The notes under the pieces: model-generated | What the model saw: the letters and a program-made list of their open reading frames with translations, nothing else | What the model was told of the DNA's origin: nothing | The model's database searches: none | Shown: positions 1-9,260 of the stretch, piece after piece | Position numbering within the stretch: position 1 is the first letter of the stretch | Layout of the letters: every line of letters starts with the position of its first letter | Assembly: GCA_966211305.1 (NCBI GenBank) | Contig: CBIHPC010000008.1 | Location: 1 to 64,000, forward strand | Length of the DNA: 64,000 nt | Direction: 5' to 3' | Source of the DNA: Niastella sp966211305 | Lineage (GTDB): Bacteria; Bacteroidota; Bacteroidia; Chitinophagales; Chitinophagaceae | Translations under genes and position numbers: made by a program

Positions 1-3000
1 CTTCAATATCATAGGCGCCACGTTTTGCGATGCATATTCTGGCAGAACAGCATAAAGCAGGAAAGATCTCTTCAACGATCGTGTCGAAAGCTACCGAGGA
101 TTGCTGTATAAAAATATCATTCTCCGTTATGCCAAAATAGTCGATAAACTGCCTTACATAGTTAAACAACGACTCGTGGGTGATCATTACCCCTTTGGGT
201 TCACCGGTCGACCCTGAAGTATAGGTTACATAGGCCAGATGATCTACCTGGGTGTTGACAGCCGGATTCGCTGCAGGCGTGGCGGCCGGTATTTCTTCGA
301 TATTTGTCATAATGGCCGCATCCATATTTATTTTGCCATAGTGCCTGCCATCCACAAGCAGGCACTTCATTCCGCTATCTGCTATCATTCGCTCAGCACG
401 GCCGGCAGGGCATTCGGGGTCGAATGGAACGTAAGCGGCGCCTGATTTCATAATTGCAAGCATAGCTACCACCACATTTACGCCGCGGCTTACCCAAAAT
501 CCGATCCTGTCGCCGGGATCGATCTCATAATTTTCATTGATGAAACGGGCAATTGTATTGGCACGTTCATTGACCTCCTTGTACGAGAGGGTTTCATCTT
601 CCGTTTCAACTGCAATAGCATTTGGGGTAAGAAAAGCCCTTCTTTCAAACAACAGGTGAACAGGCAGCTTCAAATGCATCCTTTCTTCTGCCAGGCTGTA
701 ACCGGCAGGCAGCAGGATCTCTTTTTCTGCATCAGTAAGAAAATTATACTTTCCTATTTCCTTTAATTCATCCGCAGATACGGCCAGCAGAAGGGTATGC
801 AGGTGATCTGCAAACAGTTTTACCTGCGACAGGTTATACAACGACGCATTATAGCGTATCTGCATTTCGGGTTTTTCATCCACATCGGTAAACTCTATCA
901 GTGTATCGATAAAATTGTCCTGCACAGGCACCTGCTTTCTTTCCATTACAGTGCCCTGAAGTTGCATAACAAAATCGCGGTCATAAAAACGCTGGTATAA
1001 AACCAATATATTGAACAATGTATTGCCGGTGGTACTTTTATTGATCGCCCGGTTTTTCATCAACTCTTCCACCGGGTACAATTGATGTGACAGGGCCTGG
1101 GAAAGTTTTTCTTTTACCAGTGCGACAACATCTGTGAAACGATTGCTGCCTTCGAGTTGTACACGCAGGCATAAAGTATTGAGGGTATGACCATACAGTT
1201 GCTCTATTTCCCTGCTTACACGGCCTGTTACTTCAAATGCCGACAGTAGGTCTTTCCGGTTAGTATACCTGTAAAGTATAATCTGCAGCAATGTCATTAA
1301 AATGCAGAACGGGGTTGTTTCGAACTTACCGGCAAGTTTATTTATGCAGGTAACCGCAGCAGCAGGGAACAGGTACCGGTAATGCCCCGCGCCGGGAACA
1401 TCATCGGGCCGGGCGCCCATTATGGAAAAAAGACTTACCGGTTCAGGAAGATGTTGAAGTTCTTTTAACCAATATTCTTTGTGAGCAGCATACACTGCAG
1501 ATGCGGCCAGTTCTTTTTGCCACATAACATAATCCCTGAACTGAAACGGTGCTTCCTGAATCAACGGCTGCTCATCTCCTGTTAAAGCATTATACACATT
1601 ACAAAACTCCTGCAACAGCCTTGATAATGACCAGCCGTCTGTTAAAATATGGTGTATTACGAATACCATCCAAAAACGGTTGTCGGCTTCCTGAATGAGC
1701 TTCAGCCGGAATTGTGATGGCTTTTCAAGGTCGAAAGGTGCATTTACATCCTGTATGCAGGTAGAGAAAATTTCCTTTTTTGAAATTTTTTCCTGCCGAA
1801 GATCCGTGAAGGTGACTGAGAACAATTCAGGCGCCCATTCATGTATGCGTTGCCGTGGTTGATCCTGTAGCAGTTCAAAAGATGTTCTCAGAATCTCATA
1901 CTTCCTGATCAGCAAGTGAAAAGCCGCTTCGGATTTCCTGCAATTGATCTGTCCATTTATAGTATATACAACCGGAATATTGTATGCTGTTGATCGCTTG
2001 TTTATCAGGCACTCCATCCATATTCTTTCCTGTGCGGGTGAAAGTGGAAAGGCGGCACTGGCAGCCGTTCTTTGTAAAACAGGATGATGCGTATCCTGCT
2101 GCCCGGTAGCAATATGGCGGTAGAGCTCATCGATCGTCCAGTTGCGGAACATCAACTGCACAGGCACGTATATTCCGCTCAGGCCGTATATCCGGTTAAC
2201 GATCTGCAGGGCGGTGAGGCTGTTTATTCCCAGTTCAGGCAGGGTTGATGAGGTTAAAGCATCTCCCCTGGCGGTTAACGAGGCAATCACTTGTTTTACC
2301 GTTTCGGCGCTTAACCGGCCATCGTTACCTGCAGCTGTTTGTTTTTCTGCCACCACATCTTTATCATACTCCCCGGCAAGATAGCGCTGCTTAAGGGCGA
2401 ACCGCTGTATCTTTCCGCTTGTAGTTTTTGGTATTTTGCGAACCGGCACAATATAACTTATTGTAATGCCCATCTCTTGTACCAGTTTTTCCCTGATGGC
2501 GCTGCCGATTGTAAGAAGCTCCTCTTTTGTTCCTTTATGTAAAAGAAAAACGATAATCTCCTCTGCGTCGTTGACTGCATTGCGTACGCCTGCAACAACC
2601 ACCTTGCCTAAAGCGGCCAGGCCGGCGCTGACCAGCAGGTTCTCAATATCCTGCGGATAAATATTCTGGCCGTTTAAAATAATGATCTCTTTGTGCCTGC
2701 CTATTACCGTTAAGTGGCCGTTTAAGATAAAGCCTGTATCTCCCGTCCGTAACCACCCATCCTTTGTAAATGCCCGGGCGGTAGCCTGAGGATAATTATA
2801 GTATCCTCTGGTGACGTTTTTGCCTTTTACCTGAATATGACCAATTGTGCCTTCAGCCAGCACCTGATCATGATCATTACAGATCCGCAATGAACAGGAT
2901 TCCGCTGCGGCGCCTACTTCTACAAAACCAACCGAGAAAGGATCATCCTGTGCAACAATACATATAGTATCTTCTATCTTGAGAAAAGAACGATTCAAAA

Positions 3001-4024
3001 AATGCACTTTAATTTTGCTAAACGGCGGCATTGCAGTTACCTCTACAGCAGCTTCTGCCAATCCGTAGGCCGGCAGGATGGCCGTATCATGTAAGCCGTA
3101 AGGTTGTAATGCGGTGGTAAACTCTTTACACAAACCGGGCGAAATGGTTTCGGCTCCATTTACAATGATCCTGACACAGGATAAGTCCCAGTTATTCGCT
3201 GCCAGTGGGTTCAGCGCCGACATAAAATACTGCAGTCCAAAATTCGGGGAGTACAGCACACTTGCTTTGTGGTAAGCCGTTTTATTCATCCATAATAATG
3301 GCCGCCTTACAAAAAGCGAAGTGGGAATGCATACAGCGTTTATATTCCTGAAAACAGCGGTCAGGTGAAAGCCGATCATGCCCATGTCATGCGTGAGTGG
3401 CATCCAGCTCAGCAATACATCTTTGTCTGAAATGGCAAGGCTCTTTATTATATCTCTGACATTGCAAATGAGGTTTTCACTGGTGAGCGATACTCCTTTG
3501 GGATCGCCCGTAGAACCGGAAGAGAACTGCACATATGCGATGTCCTCTTCCCCCGGTTGAATAACCCTTCCTTCAGTTGGAGGGTCTTCTATTTCTTTAA
3601 GGGTTATGCGACGTTCGCAGATATAACTGTAAACAGGTTTCAATGCCGGGTCCTCACCGGGATGTAGTTTCCCGAGCTGGGTATCGTCGCATATAATATA
3701 AGGAGAGGAAAGACAAGCCCATACTTTGAAAAGCTTCCGCTTTTGCTCTGGCTGAATGCCGGCGGATAAAGGAACGGGTATGATATTGCCCAAAACGCAT
3801 GCCCAGAAAATACATAAAAATGTTTTATTGTCTTCTACCTGCAACACCAGTTCATCTTTTTCCTTCAGCCCTTTTCCCTGTAATACACCCAATACTTTTA
3901 CAGCCTGCGTATATAAATCACGGTAAGATACATGTTCCTCGATATTATCGGGGTGCACAAATGTAATTCCGGCAATGTCGTTTTTTGCCGCATTGGCCAG
4001 TATTCCAGACAAGGTTGTCGTCAT
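1..4024 (-). CDS. Non-ribosomal peptide synthetase with lipoinitiation-type first module (3' end outside window)
   Basis: A reverse-strand frame is open from the ATG at 4024 to the window edge, giving about 1341 visible residues. Domains in order: an AMP-forming ligase (core SSGSTGDPKG near residue 168, SWMPLTHDMGMIG near 205, GWLRTGD near 422, TTSGKIQR near 533); a carrier protein with the LGINSL phosphopantetheine site near 600; a condensation domain (PLSPAQERIW near 658, HHILTDGWS near 790); and a second adenylation domain from about 1123 (YTSGSTGEPKG near 1267), cut by the edge in its A4 region. The first ligase resembles fatty-acyl-AMP ligases, judged by its HDMGMIG motif, so an acylated peptide product is inferred. 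Specificity of the second A domain cannot be read because core motif A5 is missing. Transcription diverges from the glycosyltransferase-like genes to the right, which may glycosylate the product or be unrelated. Confidence 0.93.
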   Translation of the reverse strand, partial: MTTTLSGILANAAKNDIAGITFVHPDNIEEHVSYRDLYTQAVKVLGVLQGKGLKEKDELVLQVEDNKTFLCIFWACVLGNIIPVPLSAGIQPEQKRKLFKVWACLSSPYIICDDTQLGKLHPGEDPALKPVYSYICERRITLKEIEDPPTEGRVIQPGEEDIAYVQFSSGSTGDPKGVSLTSENLICNVRDIIKSLAISDKDVLLSWMPLTHDMGMIGFHLTAVFRNINAVCIPTSLFVRRPLLWMNKTAYHKASVLYSPNFGLQYFMSALNPLAANNWDLSCVRIIVNGAETISPGLCKEFTTALQPYGLHDTAILPAYGLAEAAVEVTAMPPFSKIKVHFLNRSFLKIEDTICIVAQDDPFSVGFVEVGAAAESCSLRICNDHDQVLAEGTIGHIQVKGKNVTRGYYNYPQATARAFTKDGWLRTGDTGFILNGHLTVIGRHKEIIILNGQNIYPQDIENLLVSAGLAALGKVVVAGVRNAVNDAEEIIVFLLHKGTKEELLTIGSAIREKLVQEMGITISYIVPVRKIPKTTSGKIQRFALKQRYLAGEYDKDVVAEKQTAAGNDGRLSAETVKQVIASLTARGDALTSSTLPELGINSLTALQIVNRIYGLSGIYVPVQLMFRNWTIDELYRHIATGQQDTHHPVLQRTAASAAFPLSPAQERIWMECLINKRSTAYNIPVVYTINGQINCRKSEAAFHLLIRKYEILRTSFELLQDQPRQRIHEWAPELFSVTFTDLRQEKISKKEIFSTCIQDVNAPFDLEKPSQFRLKLIQEADNRFWMVFVIHHILTDGWSLSRLLQEFCNVYNALTGDEQPLIQEAPFQFRDYVMWQKELAASAVYAAHKEYWLKELQHLPEPVSLFSIMGARPDDVPGAGHYRYLFPAAAVTCINKLAGKFETTPFCILMTLLQIILYRYTNRKDLLSAFEVTGRVSREIEQLYGHTLNTLCLRVQLEGSNRFTDVVALVKEKLSQALSHQLYPVEELMKNRAINKSTTGNTLFNILVLYQRFYDRDFVMQLQGTVMERKQVPVQDNFIDTLIEFTDVDEKPEMQIRYNASLYNLSQVKLFADHLHTLLLAVSADELKEIGKYNFLTDAEKEILLPAGYSLAEERMHLKLPVHLLFERRAFLTPNAIAVETEDETLSYKEVNERANTIARFINENYEIDPGDRIGFWVSRGVNVVVAMLAIMKSGAAYVPFDPECPAGRAERMIADSGMKCLLVDGRHYGKINMDAAIMTNIEEIPAATPAANPAVNTQVDHLAYVTYTSGSTGEPKGVMITHESLFNYVRQFIDYFGITENDIFIQQSSVAFDTIVEEIFPALCCSARICIAKRGAYDIE

Positions 4025-4458
4025 CAGCAGTTAAGTTTGTACTATATTGGGCTAACCTGTGCAATTAAATGAAATAGTATATGCCTGTTGTTCAGCATTT
4101 GATGGAGCTATCGCTACAGTAAACTACTTTGTTTACCTGGCATAAGAATTATTCGCATTATGTTTGACCTGACCGGGATGATCAATTGTAATAAACTAAA
4201 CCTTAGTTTTTACCCTGAAAAGCGCACCGGCAAACCCTACAGATGGTAATGTCCCTTACACGGGGTTTTGTGAATTGTAAATTAGACCTGTACATCTTAT
4301 TTAGCTTTACCAGTACTACGAAATTTCATTACGGGTTTTACGAAAGATGTTGTTTTTGAACATTGATATGTTTTACATTCTTTAAAAAATAGCAGTACTA
4401 CTTTGCTAAATCGTTAACTTAACGTTTATAAACAATCGATTCAAAATACCTTTCACAT
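4025..4458. promoter_or_regulatory. Divergent intergenic region between NRPS and GT9-like gene
   Basis: A 434-bp A+T-rich spacer between divergent starts must carry both promoters. A perfect inverted repeat AAACTAA-ACC-TTAGTTT lies at 4193-4209, roughly 170 bp upstream of the NRPS start, and could be an operator. No clean Bacteroidota -33/-7 pair (TTTG / TAnnTTTG) was found, so no promoter is placed. No coding sequence is apparent. Confidence 0.4.
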
Positions 4459-5631
4459 ATGATGTTAACAGAAGAAGTACGAAACAATCAGTACATTGTA
4501 GACAGGGTATTGTATAACAATTCGCGTCTTAATAAGAACACGGTGAAACGAGTGCTTATAATTTATGATGAAGGGCTGTTCTTTATCGGTGATTCTTTTA
4601 TTATGATTGACAGGTTTGGGTTGGTGAAAAAATTCTTCCCCGCAGCAAGTATTGAAATTAATTGTTTAAATAACAAATACTTAGACTTTTACCGGTCTTT
4701 TGCAGCCAACAATCCCCATTTCGACGATGTATTCAGTCTCGATTATGCGGATATTCCTTTTGAAAGTTATGATGTTATTATATGTATTGCTATCAGGGAA
4801 GAAATGGTTGTGGAGGTGCTGAGCAAAAAATATGATCCCCAAATAGTTCATCAGCTACAATGTTCAATTTTCTCCTTTTCAAAGATGTTAATGGTTCCGC
4901 GGCTCGACTTCAGGATCGTTTTTCCCGTATACCAGGAATTGCTTGATTTTTACGGGCAGTTCATGAACGAACCTTATGAGTTATATATTTCAGACCATGA
5001 AAGAAAATGGGCAGACAAATGGCTGGAAAAAAATAAAGTTAAAAAGCACGAACGTATAATTATACTGCTCGATTCGTCTTCCAAAGAGTATAAGCTGCTT
5101 GACAGGGAAGTATACTTTGAATTGCTCTCCTATTTTTTAAGCACTAAACATACCCGGGTGTTGATCTTTGATGAAAATGACACGGGGAAGGAAGATCTTT
5201 ACAGCGAGCATTTAAGTAATAAACAGATGGCCAAAATGATATTCTCGAAGCGCCAGCACATAAGGAAGGATCTTTGTATACTAAGCTCTTCTTACATTAA
5301 AATGATTTTTGGCCCTTGTACCGGATTAATGCATTGCGCGTCAGGCATCTACAATCATTTCGTCAAAAAAGGCGAACCGGTTTCCAATGTCCCCGCAATG
5401 ATCACTTATACAGGTAAGTGGGATTCACAGTTCTGGTGGGGCAACTCGCCACTGGTAGACTGCCTTGTTCTGCGGAATATTGAAAATAAAAAAAAATTAT
5501 GCGTGCTTGACCACCTGGATGAAGATGAGAAATATTACCTGGATGACAGGTTAGAATGCCAGGAATATACTGCCGCTATGCTTATTGACTTTATAAGCCG
5601 GCGCTTTGCGGCGGCAAGACTAAATTCATAA
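4459..5631 (+). CDS. GT9-like (heptosyltransferase-fold) glycosyltransferase
   Basis: This 390-residue protein has no signal peptide. Residues 30-110 look like the N-terminal Rossmann half of GT9 enzymes: a beta strand (RVLIIYDEG), a GD pair, a basic helix ending in FFPAASIEINCL, then NNPHFDDVF and SYDVIICI. Around residue 289 the segment IFGPCTGLMHCASGI matches the GT9 nucleotide-sugar motif (D/G-x-T/S-G-x-x-H-x-A). GT9 members transfer heptose or other sugars in the cytoplasm, and the acceptor here is unknown. The start ATGATG follows a long intergenic region. Base composition is visibly richer in A+T than in the polysaccharide loci to the right. The gene is followed after 143 bp by another glycosyltransferase candidate on the same strand, so the two may work together. 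Confidence 0.7.
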   Translation: MMLTEEVRNNQYIVDRVLYNNSRLNKNTVKRVLIIYDEGLFFIGDSFIMIDRFGLVKKFFPAASIEINCLNNKYLDFYRSFAANNPHFDDVFSLDYADIPFESYDVIICIAIREEMVVEVLSKKYDPQIVHQLQCSIFSFSKMLMVPRLDFRIVFPVYQELLDFYGQFMNEPYELYISDHERKWADKWLEKNKVKKHERIIILLDSSSKEYKLLDREVYFELLSYFLSTKHTRVLIFDENDTGKEDLYSEHLSNKQMAKMIFSKRQHIRKDLCILSSSYIKMIFGPCTGLMHCASGIYNHFVKKGEPVSNVPAMITYTGKWDSQFWWGNSPLVDCLVLRNIENKKKLCVLDHLDEDEKYYLDDRLECQEYTAAMLIDFISRRFAAARLNS

Positions 5632-5774
5632 GGATAATACTGCCGGAATGGAACGTTGGCGCGTCGCCATTACATAATTAGTAAAACCCGCATTAACAAT
5701 TAGCGTTGACGCTATATTTCAGCGTTTGTATACCTGTTACCTTCAATAGATGCTGAAGGTACAAACCTCCTGTT

Positions 5775-6701
5775 ATGAAATCGATCCTTATCGTTATAAC
5801 GCATTTTGGAAAATGGCCGGAATGGTTCCCTATATATCTCGAAAGCTGCCGGCAAAATCCAACCATAAACTGGTTATTTCATACAGATAATTATTTTGAC
5901 GCCTTGCACATACCCAATGTAAGGGTTAAACTTACAACCAAAGAGAATTTCATAAAACATGTAAATAAAAAGCTCGGCGTACGGTTTATCCTCACTGACC
6001 CGTATAAGTTAGTTGATTTGAGACCGATGACAGCTGTGCTCTATGAAGAAGAGATCGGGGGATTTGATTTTTGGGGATATGGCGACACTGACTTATTATA
6101 CGGAAATATCAGAAAGTTTTACACCGATAAAATACTTGAGAATAATATTATCAGTACCCACACCTGGTGCGTCTCAGGTCACCTGGCATTGATAAAAAAT
6201 GTAAACTATCTGAATAATGCATTCCGGCGCATAAAAAACTGGAAAAAATTAATTGAGAACCCCGCTAACGTACGTTTTGATGAGGATATATTCACAAAAG
6301 TTTTTAGATATCCGGGGTGGCTACCGCAAAAATTTTTTCCCCTGTATGATCTGATACACCCATTTAGTAAAAAGTATAGAAGAAAACTGTATTTCGAAGA
6401 ACAGTGGACGACGCCATTGACTCCGATTAAATGGAGAGATGGTTCTTACGATCACCCGCAAGTGTGGTTTTGGAAAGACGGCCGCATTACAAATGAGTCG
6501 GATAAGGAAAATGAATACATATATTTTCACTTTATGAATTACAAATTCCCCCGGTATATTAATCCGGCGTATAAGAATTCTGTATTCTGGAAGGACAGAA
6601 AAAGGATTATTCATATAAACCCTGAAGATCTCAGCAGGGGAGTAAAAATTGATCTTGCCGGGTTCCATACCATTGATGACACGGTAACCGAACTAACTTA
6701 A
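5775..6701 (+). CDS. DUF6625-like glycosyltransferase candidate
   Basis: This 308-residue protein has no signal peptide. It opens with KSILIVITHFGKWPEWFPIYLESC, the start usual for DUF6625 proteins, which are thought to be GT-A-type glycosyltransferases. The segment FWGYGDTDLLYGNIRKF near residues 98-114 contains a DxD motif expected to bind metal and nucleotide sugar. A C-terminal FHFMNYKFPR segment with a conserved-looking histidine also fits. The donor and acceptor are unknown. It sits 143 bp after the GT9-like gene in the same direction and shares its A+T-rich composition, so a two-gene glycan or glycolipid unit is plausible. Family assignment is from memory of motifs. Confidence 0.68.
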   Translation: MKSILIVITHFGKWPEWFPIYLESCRQNPTINWLFHTDNYFDALHIPNVRVKLTTKENFIKHVNKKLGVRFILTDPYKLVDLRPMTAVLYEEEIGGFDFWGYGDTDLLYGNIRKFYTDKILENNIISTHTWCVSGHLALIKNVNYLNNAFRRIKNWKKLIENPANVRFDEDIFTKVFRYPGWLPQKFFPLYDLIHPFSKKYRRKLYFEEQWTTPLTPIKWRDGSYDHPQVWFWKDGRITNESDKENEYIYFHFMNYKFPRYINPAYKNSVFWKDRKRIIHINPEDLSRGVKIDLAGFHTIDDTVTELT

Positions 6702-6812
6702 GATGCTGCCTTTAGACCTGACTATGCCACGTTTAGACTCAACATGGGAGCATATGTAGCTCAAAAGCGCCCGGTATCTGATCAAAGTGCCCGACCGGCT
6801 GAGGGTTTCGGT

Positions 6813-7043
6813 TTATCTGACCACAGCTGGCAAAATATGTTCTGTAATAATTTTGTCTACCTGCGGATGAGCATAGAACTGTCCATAGGCACTGGCAGTT
6901 ATCACAATAACCAGTGGCTGATCTTTAAATATTACAATATAATTTCCTCCGTTTCCTGCACAATAAAAAGCTTCATGTGTTTTATCTTTTGCCGGGAAAG
7001 ATTTATTCCAGAACAGGTATCCATAATATTCATTGTTTCTGAG
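6813..7043 (-). pseudogene. C-terminal remnant of a beta-lactamase-fold serine hydrolase
   Basis: Reading the minus strand from about 7040 to the TAA at 6813-6815 gives NNEYYGYLFWNKSFPAK, then YCAGNGGNYIVIF, then AYGQFYAHPQVDKII and a terminal ILPAVVR. This is the typical end of class-C-type serine hydrolases (GYLFW, GNGGN, HPQVDKI). The SxxK and YxN regions are absent because the reading frame runs into the tail of the neighbouring broken AraC gene. It is a fragment of about 75 codons and is not expected to be functional. The assignment rests on motif recognition. Confidence 0.6.
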
Positions 7044-7520
7044 TAAGCGGAGTGACGCCCATTATCTTTTTGAAACACCGGTTAAAATGGCTTTGGTCAG
7101 CAAAACCGCATTCAAATGCTATTTCGGTCACAATTGCTTATTGGCCAACAAAGCCAGGGATTTTTCGATTCTTAGCTTTCTTACATATTCCCCCAGCGTT
7201 CAATGAAAGTATTTTGGAAAATACCTTGAAAGATGAACCGGATGGATATCTAAAGTTTTAACCAGATCATCTAGCGTGTGACTTTTACAACATTCATCGT
7301 GCAGGATCTCCTTTATTTTACCTGTCCACAAAGGGTTACCTTTTTGTTTAACCTCATGTTTCGAAAAAGCAACGATAATACCTGCAGAAGCAAACTTTGG
7401 ATAGAAATGGTTGTTACGTCATCGCAGCTCTTTGTTTCTTTGAAAATTTTGTAGAACAAAAACCTGGTATCAGGATCAGAAATATTAATGTTATTGGAAA
7501 CACAAGCAGATCGATGACCA
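7030..7520 (-). pseudogene. Broken AraC-family transcriptional regulator
   Basis: Minus-strand translation shows a typical AraC C-terminal domain split by lesions. It reads GKIKEILHDECCKSHTLDDL, then DIHPVHLSRYFPKYF, an in-frame TGA at 7200-7202, TLGEYVRKLRIEKSLALLAN, a frameshift near 7131-7135, and TEIAFECGFADQSHFNRCF ending at the TGA at 7030-7032. Upstream codons in another frame (ISDPDTRFLFYKIFKETKS) resemble the linker region of this family, so a second frameshift lies near 7330-7360. The N-terminal sensor part is not recognisable. With at least three lesions it is a decayed gene. Its end overlaps the serine hydrolase remnant. Confidence 0.75.
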
Positions 7521-7529
7521 CCGCTTTAC

Positions 7530-7982
7530 TTATTTTTTGCCAATTTCTTCTGCCAGGCCGATAAGAATACCTTCGATTCCGCGGATATAACATAACCGGT
7601 ACATGTTCTCATACTGAACTACTTCTCCAACAAGCTGAGCGCCATGTTTGCTTAGCCTGGTTACCATTTCATCAATATTTTCAACATTAAACATTATGCG
7701 CAGGTAGCCAAGCGCATTCACAGGCGCGCTGCGGTGATCTGCGATGGTTGAAGGAGTGAGAAAGCGGGAAAGTTCGAGCCGGCTATGACCATCCGGGGTA
7801 ACCATCATGGCTATCTCCACGCTTTGATTGCCCAGTCCGGTTACGCGGCCAGCCCACCCCCCTTCCACTTTGCCCCGCCCTTCAAGCGTTAGTCCTAACT
7901 CAGTGAAAAATGAGACAGCGTCATCGAGAGATTCTACAACGATGCCTACATTATGCATACTAAGCAATTTGCTTTTTTCCAT
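7530..7982 (-). CDS. VOC-family (glyoxalase/bleomycin-resistance-like) protein
   Basis: This protein has 150 residues counted from the ATG at 7982; the open frame extends to a less likely TTG at 8000. Two beta-alpha-beta-beta-beta halves typical of the vicinal oxygen chelate fold can be seen. The first is MHNVGIVVESLDDAVSFFTELGL with a metal-ligand type His, then RLELSRF with a Glu. The second is LGYLRIMFNVENIDEMVTRL ending in CYIRGIEGILIGLAEE. Family members bind metals and act as lyases, dioxygenases or drug-binding proteins. The substrate here cannot be deduced. It is a single gene, separated from the xylan operon by a strong terminator and followed by the decayed AraC gene. Confidence 0.85.
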   Translation of the reverse strand: MEKSKLLSMHNVGIVVESLDDAVSFFTELGLTLEGRGKVEGGWAGRVTGLGNQSVEIAMMVTPDGHSRLELSRFLTPSTIADHRSAPVNALGYLRIMFNVENIDEMVTRLSKHGAQLVGEVVQYENMYRLCYIRGIEGILIGLAEEIGKK

Positions 7983-8043
7983 TGTGATAATTTTAGGCAA
8001 CAGGTATTTTTTTCAATTTTGTACGATACACGGGTAAAGGTAT

Positions 8044-8074
8044 AAAAGCCCGGGAAATTTTTCCCGGGCTTTTT
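8044..8074. terminator. Strong bidirectional intrinsic terminator at the end of the Xus operon
   Basis: Positions 8044-8057 (AAAAGCCCGGGAAA) pair perfectly with 8060-8073 (TTTCCCGGGCTTTT). The GC core is AGCCCGGG flanked by A and T runs on both sides, so it can terminate in either direction. It lies about 90 bp downstream of the DUF1735 lipoprotein stop and upstream of the VOC gene. It therefore marks the end of the SusC-SusD-SusC-SusD-lipoprotein transcript. Confidence 0.88.
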
Positions 8075-8162
8075 AAAGTGACAATCAAATAAACTGTAAA
8101 CGTTCTACACGAATGTAAACACCTTCGACATCGAAAGCTTTCGCGCCTGCGTGTGTGCCTTA

Positions 8163-9203
8163 TCAGTTAACAATAAAAGGACTGAATGTTTCCATTTTGA
8201 CGCCCCGGTCGCGTAATACAATGGTGTCTTTAAACATATGCGCCGTTGTACCAAAATCTGCCTGGTATTGCAGGTATAACACATCCCGCTTTTCATTCCC
8301 CCACATATCGCCCTTCTTTTCCAGCGCTCCGGTGCCCGTGATGGTATAAGATGCCGCCGCAGGATGGGAGATCGTGCATTTGCCCTGGCTATCGAAGCGC
8401 AGGTTCAGCTGGAACGGCACATTGATATTACCCCGGTTTTTTGCATTCAGGGATACTGCTACTTCGTTCATGCCTGTCGTAACCAGACTGCATAACTCAT
8501 CTTTTTCCACATATTGAGCATGATACACTACAGTTGTATCCAGCGCGGTATTGCCGCCGGTTCCCTTTACATTATCTATGCCCCTGCGCAAATAGATACC
8601 ATGATAAGGATTGATATACTTAATTGCATAAAGAATATAATCTTTTGGCGGGGTTATCCATTCGCCGGGGTTTCGTCTGTCGGCATCCTTGGTGCTGCTT
8701 TTACCACTGAGTACGGAATCCGCATTTTCAACCCCGGTTATGCGCAGCGGAATAACAAACGTATTCTTTACAGCACGGGGATCCTGAAAGAATGCATCTG
8801 TCAGCTGAACTTCAAGTGCACCCATTAATTTGCCTGCAGGAATGATGATCTTTTGATCTTTTGCCGCAGGCAACCTGTAGTAGTTATCCGGCATGTACAG
8901 GACATTATCGCCCGTGGCTGCATCAAATTTAAGCTGCCGTGCAAGGGCCGTATCAATCACAACACTCAATGTGACGTCTTTTTTGTTTTCATACACGCCG
9001 CCCATCGCTGCCATGATAAGGCATTTATGTTCATTGTCAAGTGAGTTATCAAAGATATCTTCCCCAAGCACCAGGGTTTTAACAGGTGACTGATAAGGAA
9101 AATAAACGGTGGTGTATTTATAATCGGGAAACACGGAATCTTTATTCGAACAGGAATAACAGATCACCAGAACAATGCATAACAGCAATATTATCTTTTT
9201 CAT
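8163..9203 (-). CDS. DUF1735/BT_3987-like surface lipoprotein (XusE position)
   Basis: This 346-residue lipoprotein has signal MKKIILLLCIVLVICYSCSN, where the lipobox Cys follows CYS. The N-terminal half (YTTVYFPYQSPVKTLVLGED, then a VTLSVVIDTALA segment and IIIPAGKLMGALEVQLTDAF) matches the DUF1735 domain of Bacteroidota glycan-binding lipoproteins. The C-terminal half, ending GVKMETFSPFIVN, resembles DUF4361-type domains. It is the last gene of a five-gene SusC/D operon, 57 bp after a SusD gene, the place held by xusE in known xylan loci. The likely role is binding xylan fragments at the cell surface alongside the two transporters. The exact ligand is inferred from context only. Confidence 0.85.
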   Translation of the reverse strand: MKKIILLLCIVLVICYSCSNKDSVFPDYKYTTVYFPYQSPVKTLVLGEDIFDNSLDNEHKCLIMAAMGGVYENKKDVTLSVVIDTALARQLKFDAATGDNVLYMPDNYYRLPAAKDQKIIIPAGKLMGALEVQLTDAFFQDPRAVKNTFVIPLRITGVENADSVLSGKSSTKDADRRNPGEWITPPKDYILYAIKYINPYHGIYLRRGIDNVKGTGGNTALDTTVVYHAQYVEKDELCSLVTTGMNEVAVSLNAKNRGNINVPFQLNLRFDSQGKCTISHPAAASYTITGTGALEKKGDMWGNEKRDVLYLQYQADFGTTAHMFKDTIVLRDRGVKMETFSPFIVN

Positions 9204-9260
9204 CTGAAAATTTTTATTGGTTTTTGGCCAGATGCACGCCTGCCCGGACGGGCAGGGAAC

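Noticed and set aside
6321..6668. Minus-strand 115-codon frame opposite the DUF6625 gene
   Set aside because: Antisense shadow of a recognisable plus-strand protein.
6744..7261. Plus-strand frames of 100 and 69 codons in the decayed stretch
   Set aside because: The minus strand of the same DNA encodes clear serine hydrolase and AraC motifs, so the plus-strand frames are incidental.
8132..8143. 12-bp palindrome CGAAAGCTTTCG downstream of the DUF1735 lipoprotein
   Set aside because: Short, next to an obvious terminator, and no repeat of it elsewhere was noticed; not enough to call an operator.
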